Shown here: positions 17,318 to 26,420 of the stretch, in pieces
Position numbering within the stretch: the stretch's first letter is position 1
Layout of the letters: each line of letters opens with the position of its first letter
Source: NORP23 sp050302475
GTDB lineage: Bacteria; Pseudomonadota; Alphaproteobacteria; Rhodobacterales; Rhodobacteraceae
NCBI GenBank assembly: GCA_050302475.1
Contig: JBNLBF010000007.1
Location: 1-64,000, forward strand
Direction of reading: 5' to 3'
DNA: 64,000 nucleotides
The notes under the pieces: model-generated
What the model was told of the DNA's origin: nothing
The model's database searches: none
The model's input: only the letters and a program-made list of their open reading frames with translations
Position numbers and translations under genes: made by a program

Positions 17318-17653
17318 ATGCCCAACGAAGAATGGGGCGTAAAACGCCTTTGCCCGAAATGCGCAACCCGGTTTTACGACCTGCAGAACGACCCGATGAC
17401 CTGCCCGTCCTGTGGTGCGGAGTTTGATCTGGCGTCACTTCTGGATACCGGCAACAAGTCGGCACCCAAAGCCAAAGAGAAAGCGGAAACCGTCGAAGAT
17501 GCGGAGGTCGTCGATCTGGAGGATGATATCATCCTCGAAGATGATGACGACGATACAGATTCCAGCGTCGATGACGAGCTGCTGGAAGATGACGACGATG
17601 ATACGGTCAATCTCGACGATATCGCCGACGTTGCGGCGGACGACGAGGATTGA
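17318..17653 (+). CDS. TIGR02300/FYDLN zinc-ribbon acidic protein
   Basis: A 111-residue protein: an N-terminal zinc ribbon with two CxxC pairs (LCPKC, TCPSC) around the family hallmark RFYDLQNDP, then a very acidic tail with two runs of five Asp separated by short spacers. This family is confined largely to alphaproteobacteria; its function is unknown. ATG 17318 matches the usual N-terminus (MPNEEWGVKRLCPKC). A TTG at 17291 in frame is unlikely. tRNA-Ala follows 65 bases later on the same strand. Confidence 0.88.
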   Translation: MPNEEWGVKRLCPKCATRFYDLQNDPMTCPSCGAEFDLASLLDTGNKSAPKAKEKAETVEDAEVVDLEDDIILEDDDDDTDSSVDDELLEDDDDDTVNLDDIADVAADDED

Positions 17654-17718
17654 TGTTTTCGCTTGATCTCGACAGAGGTCAGGCATAGAAACCACCCGCT
17701 GCCCTCAGGGGCTGCACC

Positions 17719-17794
<76 letters not shown>

Positions 17795-17948
17795 AATTTC
17801 CCACAGAAATCCCAGATCAGATTGACATTGTCGCACAAATAGATGCGCAATGACGTCCGGGCCATGCAAGCGACAAAGTTCTGACAATTTCATCGCTCAA
17901 TAGAACAGGACTGTTCCTTTCCTGTGAAAACCCCGAGGAAATCTGTAA

Positions 17949-19247
17949 ATGGCCGCTAAATCTTTCCGAAAGCTGAAACCGTTCATCGCCCGCACCCGGG
18001 CGGCTTTTGCCGGCATCGGACAATCCGGAAAGCTTGCACCGGGCGAATTGAACGCGGATGAAAGCATTTTTCTGAGAGACCAGTTTTATCTGCTTGGTCA
18101 GCAGCAAAAGTATGGAAATATTTTCAAAACCTGGTGGGGTGGTAAATTGACGACCTGTCTTGTTGGACATGCGGATGGTCAGGAGTTCCTGACAAAAAAC
18201 AAAGCGAATTTGCGTGCGGCAACAATCGACATGACGCCGCTATTCCCGCTGGGGTTTATGCGAGCGCTTGAAGGGGATGCGCACAAGAAATATCGCAATT
18301 TGTTCCTGTCGGCGTTCCGCGCTGTCGACATGGCAAAACATGACGCGACTATCCGCGAGACGATTAATCGCTGTCTGACACCGCTTTGCGACGGTGACGG
18401 AATCCCTGACAATGAAGACATTGCGCGGGCAATGAAACACGCCACGTCTACCATAATGATCCAGATAATTTTGGGGGCACAAGCCGGAACGGAGATGTCC
18501 GAAAAGCTGCTGAAAGCATACGATATTTATACGCCTAATGGAATGTATCTGGTTATCGGCGACGAACAGAAATCAAAATATGCCCCTATTAAATTGATGG
18601 TGGAAGAGCACGCGAAAACCTTTGACGCCAATGCCGGGGAGCCGACTAGCCTTCTGGAGTATATTGTGCGCGCGGGCAGGGTGGATGACACCGTCATCGG
18701 GAATTTGATCCACATGACAGAATTTGCCCGCACGGATGTTCATGGATTGTGGCGGTGGATACTTCTCGAAATCTCAAATCATCCGGATTATCTGAATTCC
18801 ATCATTGCCGAGAAAGATACCGATGTTCGCAAGAAGCGAGCGGAGTCTGTTGTGTCGGAAACATTGCGCATGCAGCAAAGCGAATTCATCTATCGTGCGG
18901 TGACGAAAACCTTCAGCTATCAGGGGGTGCTTTACCCCAAACGGTCACGTGTGCGTATCTGTATTTGGGAAGGTCACAGGGATCCGAATATTTTCGAGAA
19001 TCCGAATGAATTCCGCCCAGATCGGTTTGTGACCGACACTTTCGGCGCGGGGGCGTATGCGCCGCTGGGCATGGGGCATCACGCCTGCCTTGGCGCGAAC
19101 TGGACAATGATTTGCAGCCGCATTCTGGTGGAAGAACTGGCTGAACATTACCGCTTGAAACAGATCAGCTACGGCACACCCAAGAAAGGCCATTTCCATT
19201 TTGAGCCGGGTTCGGATTCGGTTTTGTCGATCGAGAGAACCGGCTGA
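17949..19247 (+). CDS. Cytochrome P450 with unusual I-helix
   Basis: A 432-residue P450. The heme-binding loop is PLGMGHHACLG with Cys380 as the axial ligand; ExxR is E304-R307 (SETLR), and the downstream FRPDRF is normal. In place of the oxygen-activating AGx(D/E)T of the I-helix it has FARTDVHG (about 259-266), so the usual acid-alcohol pair is changed. It has no signal peptide and no fused reductase. The gene ends one base before the convergent glycosyltransferase gene. A putidaredoxin-reductase-like gene and a Rieske ferredoxin lie 1-7 kb away and could supply electrons, but the operons differ. Substrate unknown. Confidence 0.88.
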   Translation: MAAKSFRKLKPFIARTRAAFAGIGQSGKLAPGELNADESIFLRDQFYLLGQQQKYGNIFKTWWGGKLTTCLVGHADGQEFLTKNKANLRAATIDMTPLFPLGFMRALEGDAHKKYRNLFLSAFRAVDMAKHDATIRETINRCLTPLCDGDGIPDNEDIARAMKHATSTIMIQIILGAQAGTEMSEKLLKAYDIYTPNGMYLVIGDEQKSKYAPIKLMVEEHAKTFDANAGEPTSLLEYIVRAGRVDDTVIGNLIHMTEFARTDVHGLWRWILLEISNHPDYLNSIIAEKDTDVRKKRAESVVSETLRMQQSEFIYRAVTKTFSYQGVLYPKRSRVRICIWEGHRDPNIFENPNEFRPDRFVTDTFGAGAYAPLGMGHHACLGANWTMICSRILVEELAEHYRLKQISYGTPKKGHFHFEPGSDSVLSIERTG

Positions 19248-20237
19248 TCAATGCCCGGTGGTTTTCGCATAATGTTGGGTCGAATGCCCCATTAACCCCG
19301 CCAACCGGCCGACCGACGCGCCCAAAGCGCGTATAGCCGACAACCAAGTATCCCCCATGGTGAAGGGCGTCATCACCAACATAATCACCGCCGCAATGAA
19401 TTTATACATCGCGCCCAACGGAACGGTCAGCCATCTCTTGATCGGCCTGTGATCGTATTTACGGTGGAAAGACACGAGTGACTGATCCCGGGACCGGTTG
19501 AACTGATACCTGACGGTTAGCCGCTCAGCCGGGATTTCTTCGCGGATAATGGCATCGCGCGCCCAGCCGGTCTTCGCCCCGGCCTTTTTCAGTTCGGCAT
19601 AAAACGCCGTGTCTTCGCCGCCGGACAGATTATACTGCATATCAAATCGCTGAGAGTCGTCGGGCCATTTCTTTAAATCGAGCATCCAATTGTTGGTGGC
19701 GAGCGTGATATTCCCGCCTTGGCCTTTGGCGTATCGGGCATTCGATACCCTTTCCACGCGCCGCGTTCGGCACTGGTAGCTCTTCCACATAAGCTGTTTG
19801 AAAAATCCCTTTGGTTCCTTTCGCACAAAGGGGCGGACTGGGCCGCCGATCAGATCAAGATCCTGTTCCAATTGTGCGGTGTGCAAATTCAACAGCCACT
19901 CCGGTTCCACAACTTCGTCGTCATCGACGAAGGCCAGCTTGTCGAACCCAGCTGATCTGGCGAAATCCAAAGCAGCATTCCGGGCGTAAACAACGCCGAT
20001 ATTCGGCTCGTGAATATATGTAATCGGGATATGGAGCGTGTGGGTTTTGAATTCATCAACCAACGCACGCAGGACGATTTTGGGCCCGTTTTCGACCAGA
20101 ACAACCTCGATCGAAAAAGCGTTGGAGCGTTTCAGTTCGGAAATGGACCGCAAAAGATTTTCCACCATCTCGCGTCGATCGCGGGACACTATACCGATGC
20201 AGATCCGCGCCGCACTGGCGTGTTGGTTCATAATCAT
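19248..20237 (-). CDS. Family 2 glycosyltransferase, ExoM-like
   Basis: A 329-residue GT-A enzyme. The N-terminal strand is ICIGIVSRDRREMVENLLRS, the metal-binding acids are FVDDDE (D105-D107), and GGEDTAFYAELKKAG is the acceptor-side motif seen in ExoM-type enzymes of exopolysaccharide synthesis. A hydrophobic stretch near residues 272-296 probably anchors it to the inner membrane. It starts with ATG 20237 (a second ATG is two codons in). It is the only glycosyltransferase in the window; its abutment with the P450 gene may reflect one accessory module. Sugar and acceptor are unknown. Confidence 0.85.
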   Translation of the reverse strand: MIMNQHASAARICIGIVSRDRREMVENLLRSISELKRSNAFSIEVVLVENGPKIVLRALVDEFKTHTLHIPITYIHEPNIGVVYARNAALDFARSAGFDKLAFVDDDEVVEPEWLLNLHTAQLEQDLDLIGGPVRPFVRKEPKGFFKQLMWKSYQCRTRRVERVSNARYAKGQGGNITLATNNWMLDLKKWPDDSQRFDMQYNLSGGEDTAFYAELKKAGAKTGWARDAIIREEIPAERLTVRYQFNRSRDQSLVSFHRKYDHRPIKRWLTVPLGAMYKFIAAVIMLVMTPFTMGDTWLSAIRALGASVGRLAGLMGHSTQHYAKTTGH

Positions 20238-20298
20238 TACTTCGACACCTAACTAAACAAGGACATTCATCAGAACAGGATTCTGGTGAGGCGCCGAT

Positions 20299-20318
20299 TT
20301 CTTAACACATGTTAAGAA
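20299..20318. promoter_or_regulatory. 9-bp inverted repeat upstream of the glycosyltransferase gene
   Basis: TTCTTAACA and TGTTAAGAA flank a two-base centre in the gap between the ferredoxin reductase stop and the glycosyltransferase start. The two-base spacing favours a protein-binding operator over a terminator hairpin. It is followed by a very AT-rich stretch. No regulator can be assigned. Confidence 0.4.
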
Positions 20319-20397
20319 TTATTTATAATAATATGTGAGTTTTGATACAAATTGTTGGCGGACGTAGACATAGCGGCTGAAAGAGCTCACCCGAGCA

Positions 20398-21609
20398 CTA
20401 CATTTTCAGCAGGTCTTTCAGATCGGCCGCAGGATCGGCGACCGCTGTTTGCGCCGGGCTTTTGCCGCTTTCGATCAATCGTTTGCCGACCATGTAGGCG
20501 CGGGGGTCGTTGATGGCGTCAACTGCCAGCAACCTGTCCCCCTGATAATACCAGAAGGACACGGCGTCGGGGCCGTCGGTGGGGCGGGTGATCACGGTGT
20601 CATAGCCGGTGTTCAGCCCTGCGATTTGCAGTTTCACGTCATATTGGTCCGACCAGAACCACGGTTTGGCAATGTAGTCCTTGGCAGCGCCCAGCATGTT
20701 TTCGGCAACCAGCTCCGCCTGATCGACGGCGTTGCCGACGCTTTCCAGACGAAGGCGGGTACCGTTCTGAGGGAAGGATGCACAGTCGCCGGCCGACCAG
20801 ATGGCGGGATCGGATGTCTGGCCCAGCGCGTTGGTCGCAATACCGTTGTCGAGGGCGAGACCCGCGGCCTCCGCCAAACCCGTGTTTGGGGTGATGCCAA
20901 CACCGACGATGGCGAAATCGACGGGGATTTCAGTGCCATCGGACAGGCGGGCGGCTTCGACGCGATCCTCACCCAGCAGGGATTCGAGGCCGGTAGCTTC
21001 GCGGATGGTCACGCCTTCACGCGTATGAATCGCCCGCAGGAAATCAGCAGTTTCCGGGGCGGCGACACGTTGCAGAATGCGCTCGGCAACCTCAATGAGC
21101 GTGACGCTCAGACCTTTTCGGGCGGCAACAGCGGCGGCCTCCAGCCCGATATAGCCTCCACCCACGATCAGCAGGTTGCGACCGGCGGTAAATTCAGGGG
21201 CCATGGCATCAACATCGGCCAGCGTGCGAACGGTATAGACGCCTTTCAGGTTGCCACCAATGGCGGCGGGTAGGCGGCGCGGGGCGGCACCGGTAGTCAG
21301 GGCCAACTGGTCGTAAGAGATCACTTCGTCCCCGACGGTTACGATCTTCGCGACCGGGTCGATGGCAGAAACAGGCGTACCGAGGCGGAGGGTGATCCCG
21401 ACCTCCTCGTAAAAGGTCAGCGGGCGCAGATATAGGCGTTCGACGTCCATCTCGCCCAACAGGTATTTCTTCGACAGCGGTGGGCGCTGATAGGGAGGGA
21501 CGGGTTCCTCTCCAATCAGGGAGATGTTACCGTCAAAACCAAGATTGCGTAGCTTTGTGACCAGTGACTGACCGGCCTGTCCGGCTCCGATAACGACGAT
21601 ATGGCTCAT
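20398..21609 (-). CDS. FAD-dependent ferredoxin reductase (putidaredoxin reductase type)
   Basis: A 403-residue flavoprotein with FAD-binding VVIGAGQAG at the N-terminus, an NADH-binding GGGYIGLEAAA at about 152-162 and the second FAD motif ATNALGQTSDPAIWSAGDCA. These enzymes pass electrons from NADH to a [2Fe-2S] ferredoxin that feeds a P450 or ring-hydroxylating oxygenase. It lies 12 bases after dctM on the same strand, at the end of the TRAP operon. The Rieske ferredoxin at 24910-25326 is the likely partner. The oxygenase itself is absent from this cluster. Confidence 0.9.
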   Translation of the reverse strand: MSHIVVIGAGQAGQSLVTKLRNLGFDGNISLIGEEPVPPYQRPPLSKKYLLGEMDVERLYLRPLTFYEEVGITLRLGTPVSAIDPVAKIVTVGDEVISYDQLALTTGAAPRRLPAAIGGNLKGVYTVRTLADVDAMAPEFTAGRNLLIVGGGYIGLEAAAVAARKGLSVTLIEVAERILQRVAAPETADFLRAIHTREGVTIREATGLESLLGEDRVEAARLSDGTEIPVDFAIVGVGITPNTGLAEAAGLALDNGIATNALGQTSDPAIWSAGDCASFPQNGTRLRLESVGNAVDQAELVAENMLGAAKDYIAKPWFWSDQYDVKLQIAGLNTGYDTVITRPTDGPDAVSFWYYQGDRLLAVDAINDPRAYMVGKRLIESGKSPAQTAVADPAADLKDLLKM

Positions 21610-21621
21610 ACCTGCCCCTTG

Positions 21622-22941
21622 TTAGTCCATCGTGCTGGGCAGCCAAGTGGACAGTTCCGGAAAGCCGAGGATCAGGATCATGATCACCACCTCGCACGCC
21701 AGGAACCAGCCGATGCCCTTGAAGATTGTTTCCAGTGGAATGGAATCTCCGACGACATTCTTAACCACATAGGCGTTGAAACCAACAGGGGGGGTGAGGA
21801 GGCCGATCTCGATATATTTCACCACGATCACGCCGAGCCAGATTTCATCAAGTCCGAGGGCGGCGAACATAGGTTGCACAATCGGCAGGGTCAGCAGCAT
21901 CACCCCCATCGGGTCGAGGAACATGCCTAGGATGATATAGATGATCGAGATTGCCACCAGCAGAAGGAACGGATCCCCCGCCCAGTCGCCGATATAGCCG
22001 GTCATGATATTCGGCATCCCGACGAGTGCGAGGAACCGCGTATACATAACCGCCCCGAAGGCGACGAACAGCAGTTGCGCCGTTGTTTTGATGGCTTCCA
22101 GCACGCTTTCGCTGATGACGGCGCGGGTCAGACGACCCTGCACAAAGGCGATTACGAAGGACAGGGAAGCGCCAGCGGCCCCGGCCTCCGTTGGCGTGAT
22201 GACACCTTTGTAGAGGCCGCCGATAACACCGAAGATCAGGACGAGGATCGGCCAGATCGGGATCAGTGACTTCCAACGGGCGCGCCAAAGCTCGTTGCGC
22301 GGGATGTCAGATTTGACCGGCGGCGCAATGGAGGGATCGAGTGCGCAGCGCCCGATGATCATGATCGTGTAAACCAGCGCGGTGATCAGGCCCGGGATGA
22401 CCCCGGCTAGCAGCAGCTTGGTGATCGAAACCTCGGCAAAGACCCCGTAGATCACGAACATAATGGAGGGCGGGATCAGCGCGCCGAGCGTGCCGGACGA
22501 CGCGACGACACCGGTTGCGAGCGATGGCGAATAGCCTGCCTTAAGCATTTCCGGAATGGCCAGTCGCCCCATCGTCGCAGACGTGGCCACGGATGATCCG
22601 GACGCTGCTGCAAAACCGGCGGACGCAAAATTTGTGGCGACCGCCAGACCACCGGGGAGCGAAGACAGCCATAGCCTTGCCGAATTGAACAGGGCTTGGG
22701 ACATGCCGGTGGAATGGGCGATAGTGCCCATCAGAATGAACATCGGGATGGCGGAAAGTTCCCATTTTGCCGCGACCTCGAACGGAGTGCGGGCCATCAT
22801 TGAAAAGGCAACGTTGATGTTGCGCTCTATCATGAAGCCGATAAAGGACACGACGCCCAACGCGACGCCCACCGGCACGCGGATGGCGATCAGCAGAAGA
22901 ACAAGCCCGAGGCTGCCGAAGGCGAGGAACTCGTTAGCCAC
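21622..22941 (-). CDS. dctM: TRAP transporter large permease subunit
   Basis: A 439-residue DctM-type integral membrane protein with about 12 predicted helices and the family patches GTLGALIPPSI and FLDPMGVMLLTLPIV. It forms the transport channel of a sodium-coupled tripartite carboxylate transporter with the small permease and periplasmic binding protein upstream. The GTG start at 22941 overlaps dctQ by eight bases and has a strong AGGAGG site. The symbol names the family; the substrate is probably an organic acid or aromatic acid used by the adjacent amidohydrolase locus. Confidence 0.92.
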   Translation of the reverse strand: MANEFLAFGSLGLVLLLIAIRVPVGVALGVVSFIGFMIERNINVAFSMMARTPFEVAAKWELSAIPMFILMGTIAHSTGMSQALFNSARLWLSSLPGGLAVATNFASAGFAAASGSSVATSATMGRLAIPEMLKAGYSPSLATGVVASSGTLGALIPPSIMFVIYGVFAEVSITKLLLAGVIPGLITALVYTIMIIGRCALDPSIAPPVKSDIPRNELWRARWKSLIPIWPILVLIFGVIGGLYKGVITPTEAGAAGASLSFVIAFVQGRLTRAVISESVLEAIKTTAQLLFVAFGAVMYTRFLALVGMPNIMTGYIGDWAGDPFLLLVAISIIYIILGMFLDPMGVMLLTLPIVQPMFAALGLDEIWLGVIVVKYIEIGLLTPPVGFNAYVVKNVVGDSIPLETIFKGIGWFLACEVVIMILILGFPELSTWLPSTMD

Positions 22942-23458
22942 GCTTCTGATCCTCCTCGGCCATCAGGCGACGGGCTTCGCGAAAATCGTCGACAATGTAG
23001 ATCGCGACATAAAGCGCCATCAGCCCGAAGCCAATCGCCACCAGCCAACGACCGGGCCAGATTTCAACGAAGCCTATGCCGGCCTCTTTCGCCTCGCGAA
23101 TGCGGGTTTTTTCAATGGCGACTTCGATGGCTTTCCACGTAAAAGCACCGGTATAGGTCAGTGTGACCAGACCGACAAACGCATCCAGATACTTGCGCGG
23201 ACCGCGACGCATCCAGTTGGTGAACAGTTCAACAAAAATATGCCCGCGATCCTTCGCGACCAGCGCCAGCGGCAGGAAGGTCAGTGCCGCCATGTGGTAA
23301 GAGGAGACGATTTCAAGCGTGCCCGTGATAGGCTTGTTGAAGAAGGTGCGCCCGATAGCATCGGCCGTCACCTGAAGCATCATCAGGATCGTGGCGATTA
23401 CCGCGACCCAGGCGGCGCTCATCACCGCAAAATCAAGCACACGCTTGAAGCTTCGCAT
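22934..23458 (-). CDS. dctQ: TRAP transporter small permease subunit
   Basis: A 174-residue protein with four predicted membrane helices in the DctQ pattern (a helix from about 12-32, FVELFTNW at about 73, and a final MALYVAIYIV). It joins the large permease in the inner membrane and positions the binding protein. It overlaps dctM. It follows the binding-protein gene by 56 bases on the same transcript. Confidence 0.9.
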   Translation of the reverse strand: MRSFKRVLDFAVMSAAWVAVIATILMMLQVTADAIGRTFFNKPITGTLEIVSSYHMAALTFLPLALVAKDRGHIFVELFTNWMRRGPRKYLDAFVGLVTLTYTGAFTWKAIEVAIEKTRIREAKEAGIGFVEIWPGRWLVAIGFGLMALYVAIYIVDDFREARRLMAEEDQKRG

Positions 23459-23514
23459 CCTCGCCCTCCGAAATGGTCCGGCCCCAACGCGGCGCCGGAC
23501 AATTGTTTACCAGA

Positions 23515-24633
23515 TCAGAGGCTTTCCGGATCCACCTTTGAGAACACCTCTTCCCAAAGCAAACGGCGGAACGTGTCGCGGTCATGGCCCTGATCATCGA
23601 GCAGTGCTTTCCACTTGTCGTAGGCAGCGGTGTAGTAGTTGAGGATCCCCTGCGCATCTTCGACACCCGCCTCCGCCGCATTGGCGAGGTTGATCTCGAT
23701 CTGCTGCGCGTCACGCTGGACCATCAGATTGGCGAACCCTTCGTTATCCGGTGTAAAGGTCACACCGGCGGCTTTCGCGGCTTCGATGATTTCATTGTCA
23801 TAGGCAAGCTGGCCGTCATAGGTCGCACCCGTCACCAGATCGGGCGCCAGTTCGACATGTTTTGCCCGCATTTCCGGCGTCATTCTTTCCCATGCGTCAC
23901 GATTTAGGAACATCATGATCGGCGGGCCGCCCATACCCATAGGGCTATCCACAACCGTTTTCGCAACATCCATGTAACCATAGGATCGTAGCCAGGACAC
24001 TGCGCCCAGCACACAATCCAGCGTCCCACGCTCCAGTGCCGAGGTTGCTTCGGCAGGTGACATGGAAACCGGCGTTGCCCCGGCAATTTCAGAAATATTC
24101 ACACCACCGCCCGATGCCCGGACCTTCAGTCCGGCAAGGTCTTCGACCGTGTTCACTTCGGTGCTGCACATGAATTTGTAAGGGGTCGTTGCATATCCGG
24201 CGAAGGCCACCGCGTTCAGCGCGTCATATTCAGCGCGGCATTCCGGACAGCCCAGCAGGATTGCCTCGTTCATCGCGCCGGACGCGGCCAGAACGTCATC
24301 ACCTAGCAAGGAATGCGAAAAGATTGTGTTGGTCGCCGCCATCAGACGCGGCTGGTATGGCGCGATTGCGATACCACCATCCATCAACCCATCACGGACG
24401 GCTTCGGGGGTGCCCGGACCACTGGCGAGCTGTGCGCCCGGTACCAGTTCCCAGTTGATTTCCCCGTCGGTTTCTTCTCTCAGCAGATCGAAATAGGCCT
24501 GAAGCCCATACACATTGACGGAATGTTTCGTGCCGAACCACGATCCGTAAATGAAATCTTCTGCGGAAACTGATGTAACCGCAAAACATGCGGCTGCCGT
24601 CAGTGCGGCGATTTTGTGAAAGTACGCAATCAT
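23515..24633 (-). CDS. dctP: TRAP transporter periplasmic solute-binding protein
   Basis: A 372-residue DctP-family protein. A signal peptide runs to about residue 24 (cleaved near SVSAEDF). The ligand-binding signature includes CSTEVNTVEDLAGLKVRASG, with the arginine that usually pairs with the substrate carboxylate. This family binds organic acids in the periplasm and hands them to the DctQM permease. The first gene of the TRAP-ferredoxin reductase operon. The 276-base gap upstream separates it from the Rieske gene and probably contains its promoter, though no clean -35/-10 is seen. Confidence 0.92.
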   Translation of the reverse strand: MIAYFHKIAALTAAACFAVTSVSAEDFIYGSWFGTKHSVNVYGLQAYFDLLREETDGEINWELVPGAQLASGPGTPEAVRDGLMDGGIAIAPYQPRLMAATNTIFSHSLLGDDVLAASGAMNEAILLGCPECRAEYDALNAVAFAGYATTPYKFMCSTEVNTVEDLAGLKVRASGGGVNISEIAGATPVSMSPAEATSALERGTLDCVLGAVSWLRSYGYMDVAKTVVDSPMGMGGPPIMMFLNRDAWERMTPEMRAKHVELAPDLVTGATYDGQLAYDNEIIEAAKAAGVTFTPDNEGFANLMVQRDAQQIEINLANAAEAGVEDAQGILNYYTAAYDKWKALLDDQGHDRDTFRRLLWEEVFSKVDPESL

Positions 24634-24909
24634 AAGGTCTCTCCTCCCATTATGTTGTTGCCGGATAACGATGACTTTCGGTCAGTACTACGGCTTCTGC
24701 CGACGCGCAGTGATCCGAAAATGACCGGCTCACCCAGACTGTGCATGGGCGAATTCTTATTGGCCAAGGATCGGAAATCGTTCGGCCTCTCTCCCTCTTG
24801 AGAGCTTAGAGAATGGTGAATTGACCGTGAATGTCTCAATTCGCGCTGCCATCTTTCGCGATTCACGTAAAAATCCCCTCATGCTCCCTGATGAGTAGAC
24901 CTACCCGCA

Positions 24910-25326
24910 CTATGGCAATTCGACAACAACATAGTCGCCGTCGACCTCCACTTTGATGGTCTCGGCGACATAAGGGCCTTTGACAAGGTCAGATCCATGG
25001 ACGGCTTCGGCGACGAAGGCGCGGGTGCGGGTGGATTTCGGGTCGCTCCAGCTTTGGCCGGTGCGCACGTCATATTCCCAGCCATGCCACGGGCATTTCA
25101 GCATTTCGTCGCGGCGGCACAGCCGATAGTCACCCGGGCCGTCGCTTTCGACCTGGTTGGATATCATGCCCCCCGACAATTTCGCCCCGCCATGCGGGCA
25201 TCGATCAGCGAGGGCGAAGAACTCCCCATCCAACCTGACAAGGCAAATGGCTTTGCCATTCACATCGACCGGGCGAATTTCACGGTCTTTGAAACCGGCG
25301 ACGTCTGCGACGACATGTTTGCTCAT
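24910..25326 (-). CDS. Rieske [2Fe-2S] ferredoxin
   Basis: A 138-residue Rieske protein. Cluster ligands are Cys43 and His45 (DRCPHGG) and Cys78 and His81 (KCPWHGWEYD). It is small, with no catalytic domain and no signal peptide, so it is an electron carrier of the oxygenase-ferredoxin type. The start ATG overlaps the upstream amidohydrolase stop (ATGA). The ferredoxin reductase 3.3 kb downstream on the same strand is the likely electron donor. Confidence 0.9.
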   Translation of the reverse strand: MSKHVVADVAGFKDREIRPVDVNGKAICLVRLDGEFFALADRCPHGGAKLSGGMISNQVESDGPGDYRLCRRDEMLKCPWHGWEYDVRTGQSWSDPKSTRTRAFVAEAVHGSDLVKGPYVAETIKVEVDGDYVVVELP

Positions 25327-26420
25327 TCGTACCCGTACAGCTTTCTGGCGTTGCCGCCGAAAACAGCCTCGCGCTGGTCCGCCTCCAGCGGGAATTTGAA
25401 GATGTGATGCGCGTCATCATAGTCCCAGTGCGGGTAGTCCGACGAATACATGATCCGGTCCCAGCCGATCCAGTCAATCACGTCAGCAATATCGCGCCCG
25501 CGGGGTGGTTCCTCCATCGGTTGTGTGGTCCACCAGAGGTGCTCTTTCATATATTCCGATGGCTTGCGTTTCAGGTGGGGAACTTCCTTGTGAAACGTGT
25601 CGAAATGCTTGTCCATTCGCCATGACAGGGCAGGTGCCCAGGAGAATCCGCCCTCGACAATCGCGACTTTCAGCTTGGGGAAGGCTTCGAACACACCTTC
25701 GATGACAAGGCTTGATACCAGCGCCTGCGCGCCGGGGACGAACGTGTAATGTTCCTGAAAATAAAAGCTGGGCCAGCCAGTCCCGGTCGAGGGCTTGCCC
25801 GAGGAATAGCCGACCGGATGCAGGCAGATCGGCAATCCGGCCTCTTCAGCAGCACGATAGATCGGCCAGTATTTACGGGCACCCACTGTTTCGTTCGGGC
25901 GCGACGACATGATGACCTGCACGAAGCGTTTGTCACCAGCGCGCCGTTCAATTTCCGCCACGGCAGCGTCGGGCACATCCTGGGGCACAACGATCCCGCC
26001 GCGCAGGCGGGGTTCCCGTTCCAGCCATTGCGCAATTTGCCAGTCATTCGCGGCCCGCGCCATTGCGGCGGCGAGATCGGGATTGCGTTCCTCCATCCCC
26101 GCGCCACCTAGCGTGATCAGGTTGCCGACGCTGACATCCAGCCGGTCCAGATGCTGTTCACGCAGCATCTTCAGGCTGGAGCCGGGAGGGCCGTCGGCGG
26201 GTTTTGCGTCTGCGCGCATCCCGTTTGCGGTCATGCGGGGATAAGATAGTTGCCCGACGAGCGCCTGCCGGATACTGGTGCCGAAACTCTGCAAATGTTC
26301 AGCCCAGCGTTTCTCCATAAAGGGGTGAAAAGCATCCGGTGACTTCGGCGCCGGGTGAATATCACAATCGACGATCTTCAGTCGAGACTGGAGCTCGGCA
26401 TCTTTTAGCGGCTTGTTCAT
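25323..26420 (-). CDS. Amidohydrolase_2 family protein (ACMSD/resorcylate decarboxylase-like), copy 1
   Basis: A 365-residue TIM-barrel metal hydrolase of the amidohydrolase_2 family. Likely metal sites: VDCDIHPAP at the N-terminus, the central LCLHPVG and the late aspartate in SSDYPHWDYD. The family includes decarboxylases of aromatic acids (gamma-resorcylate, ACMS) and hydrolases of ring-cleavage products. It overlaps the second amidohydrolase and the Rieske gene by four bases each, so all three are translated in step. A role in catabolism of a carboxylate imported by the TRAP system is likely. Confidence 0.88.
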   Translation of the reverse strand: MNKPLKDAELQSRLKIVDCDIHPAPKSPDAFHPFMEKRWAEHLQSFGTSIRQALVGQLSYPRMTANGMRADAKPADGPPGSSLKMLREQHLDRLDVSVGNLITLGGAGMEERNPDLAAAMARAANDWQIAQWLEREPRLRGGIVVPQDVPDAAVAEIERRAGDKRFVQVIMSSRPNETVGARKYWPIYRAAEEAGLPICLHPVGYSSGKPSTGTGWPSFYFQEHYTFVPGAQALVSSLVIEGVFEAFPKLKVAIVEGGFSWAPALSWRMDKHFDTFHKEVPHLKRKPSEYMKEHLWWTTQPMEEPPRGRDIADVIDWIGWDRIMYSSDYPHWDYDDAHHIFKFPLEADQREAVFGGNARKLYGYE

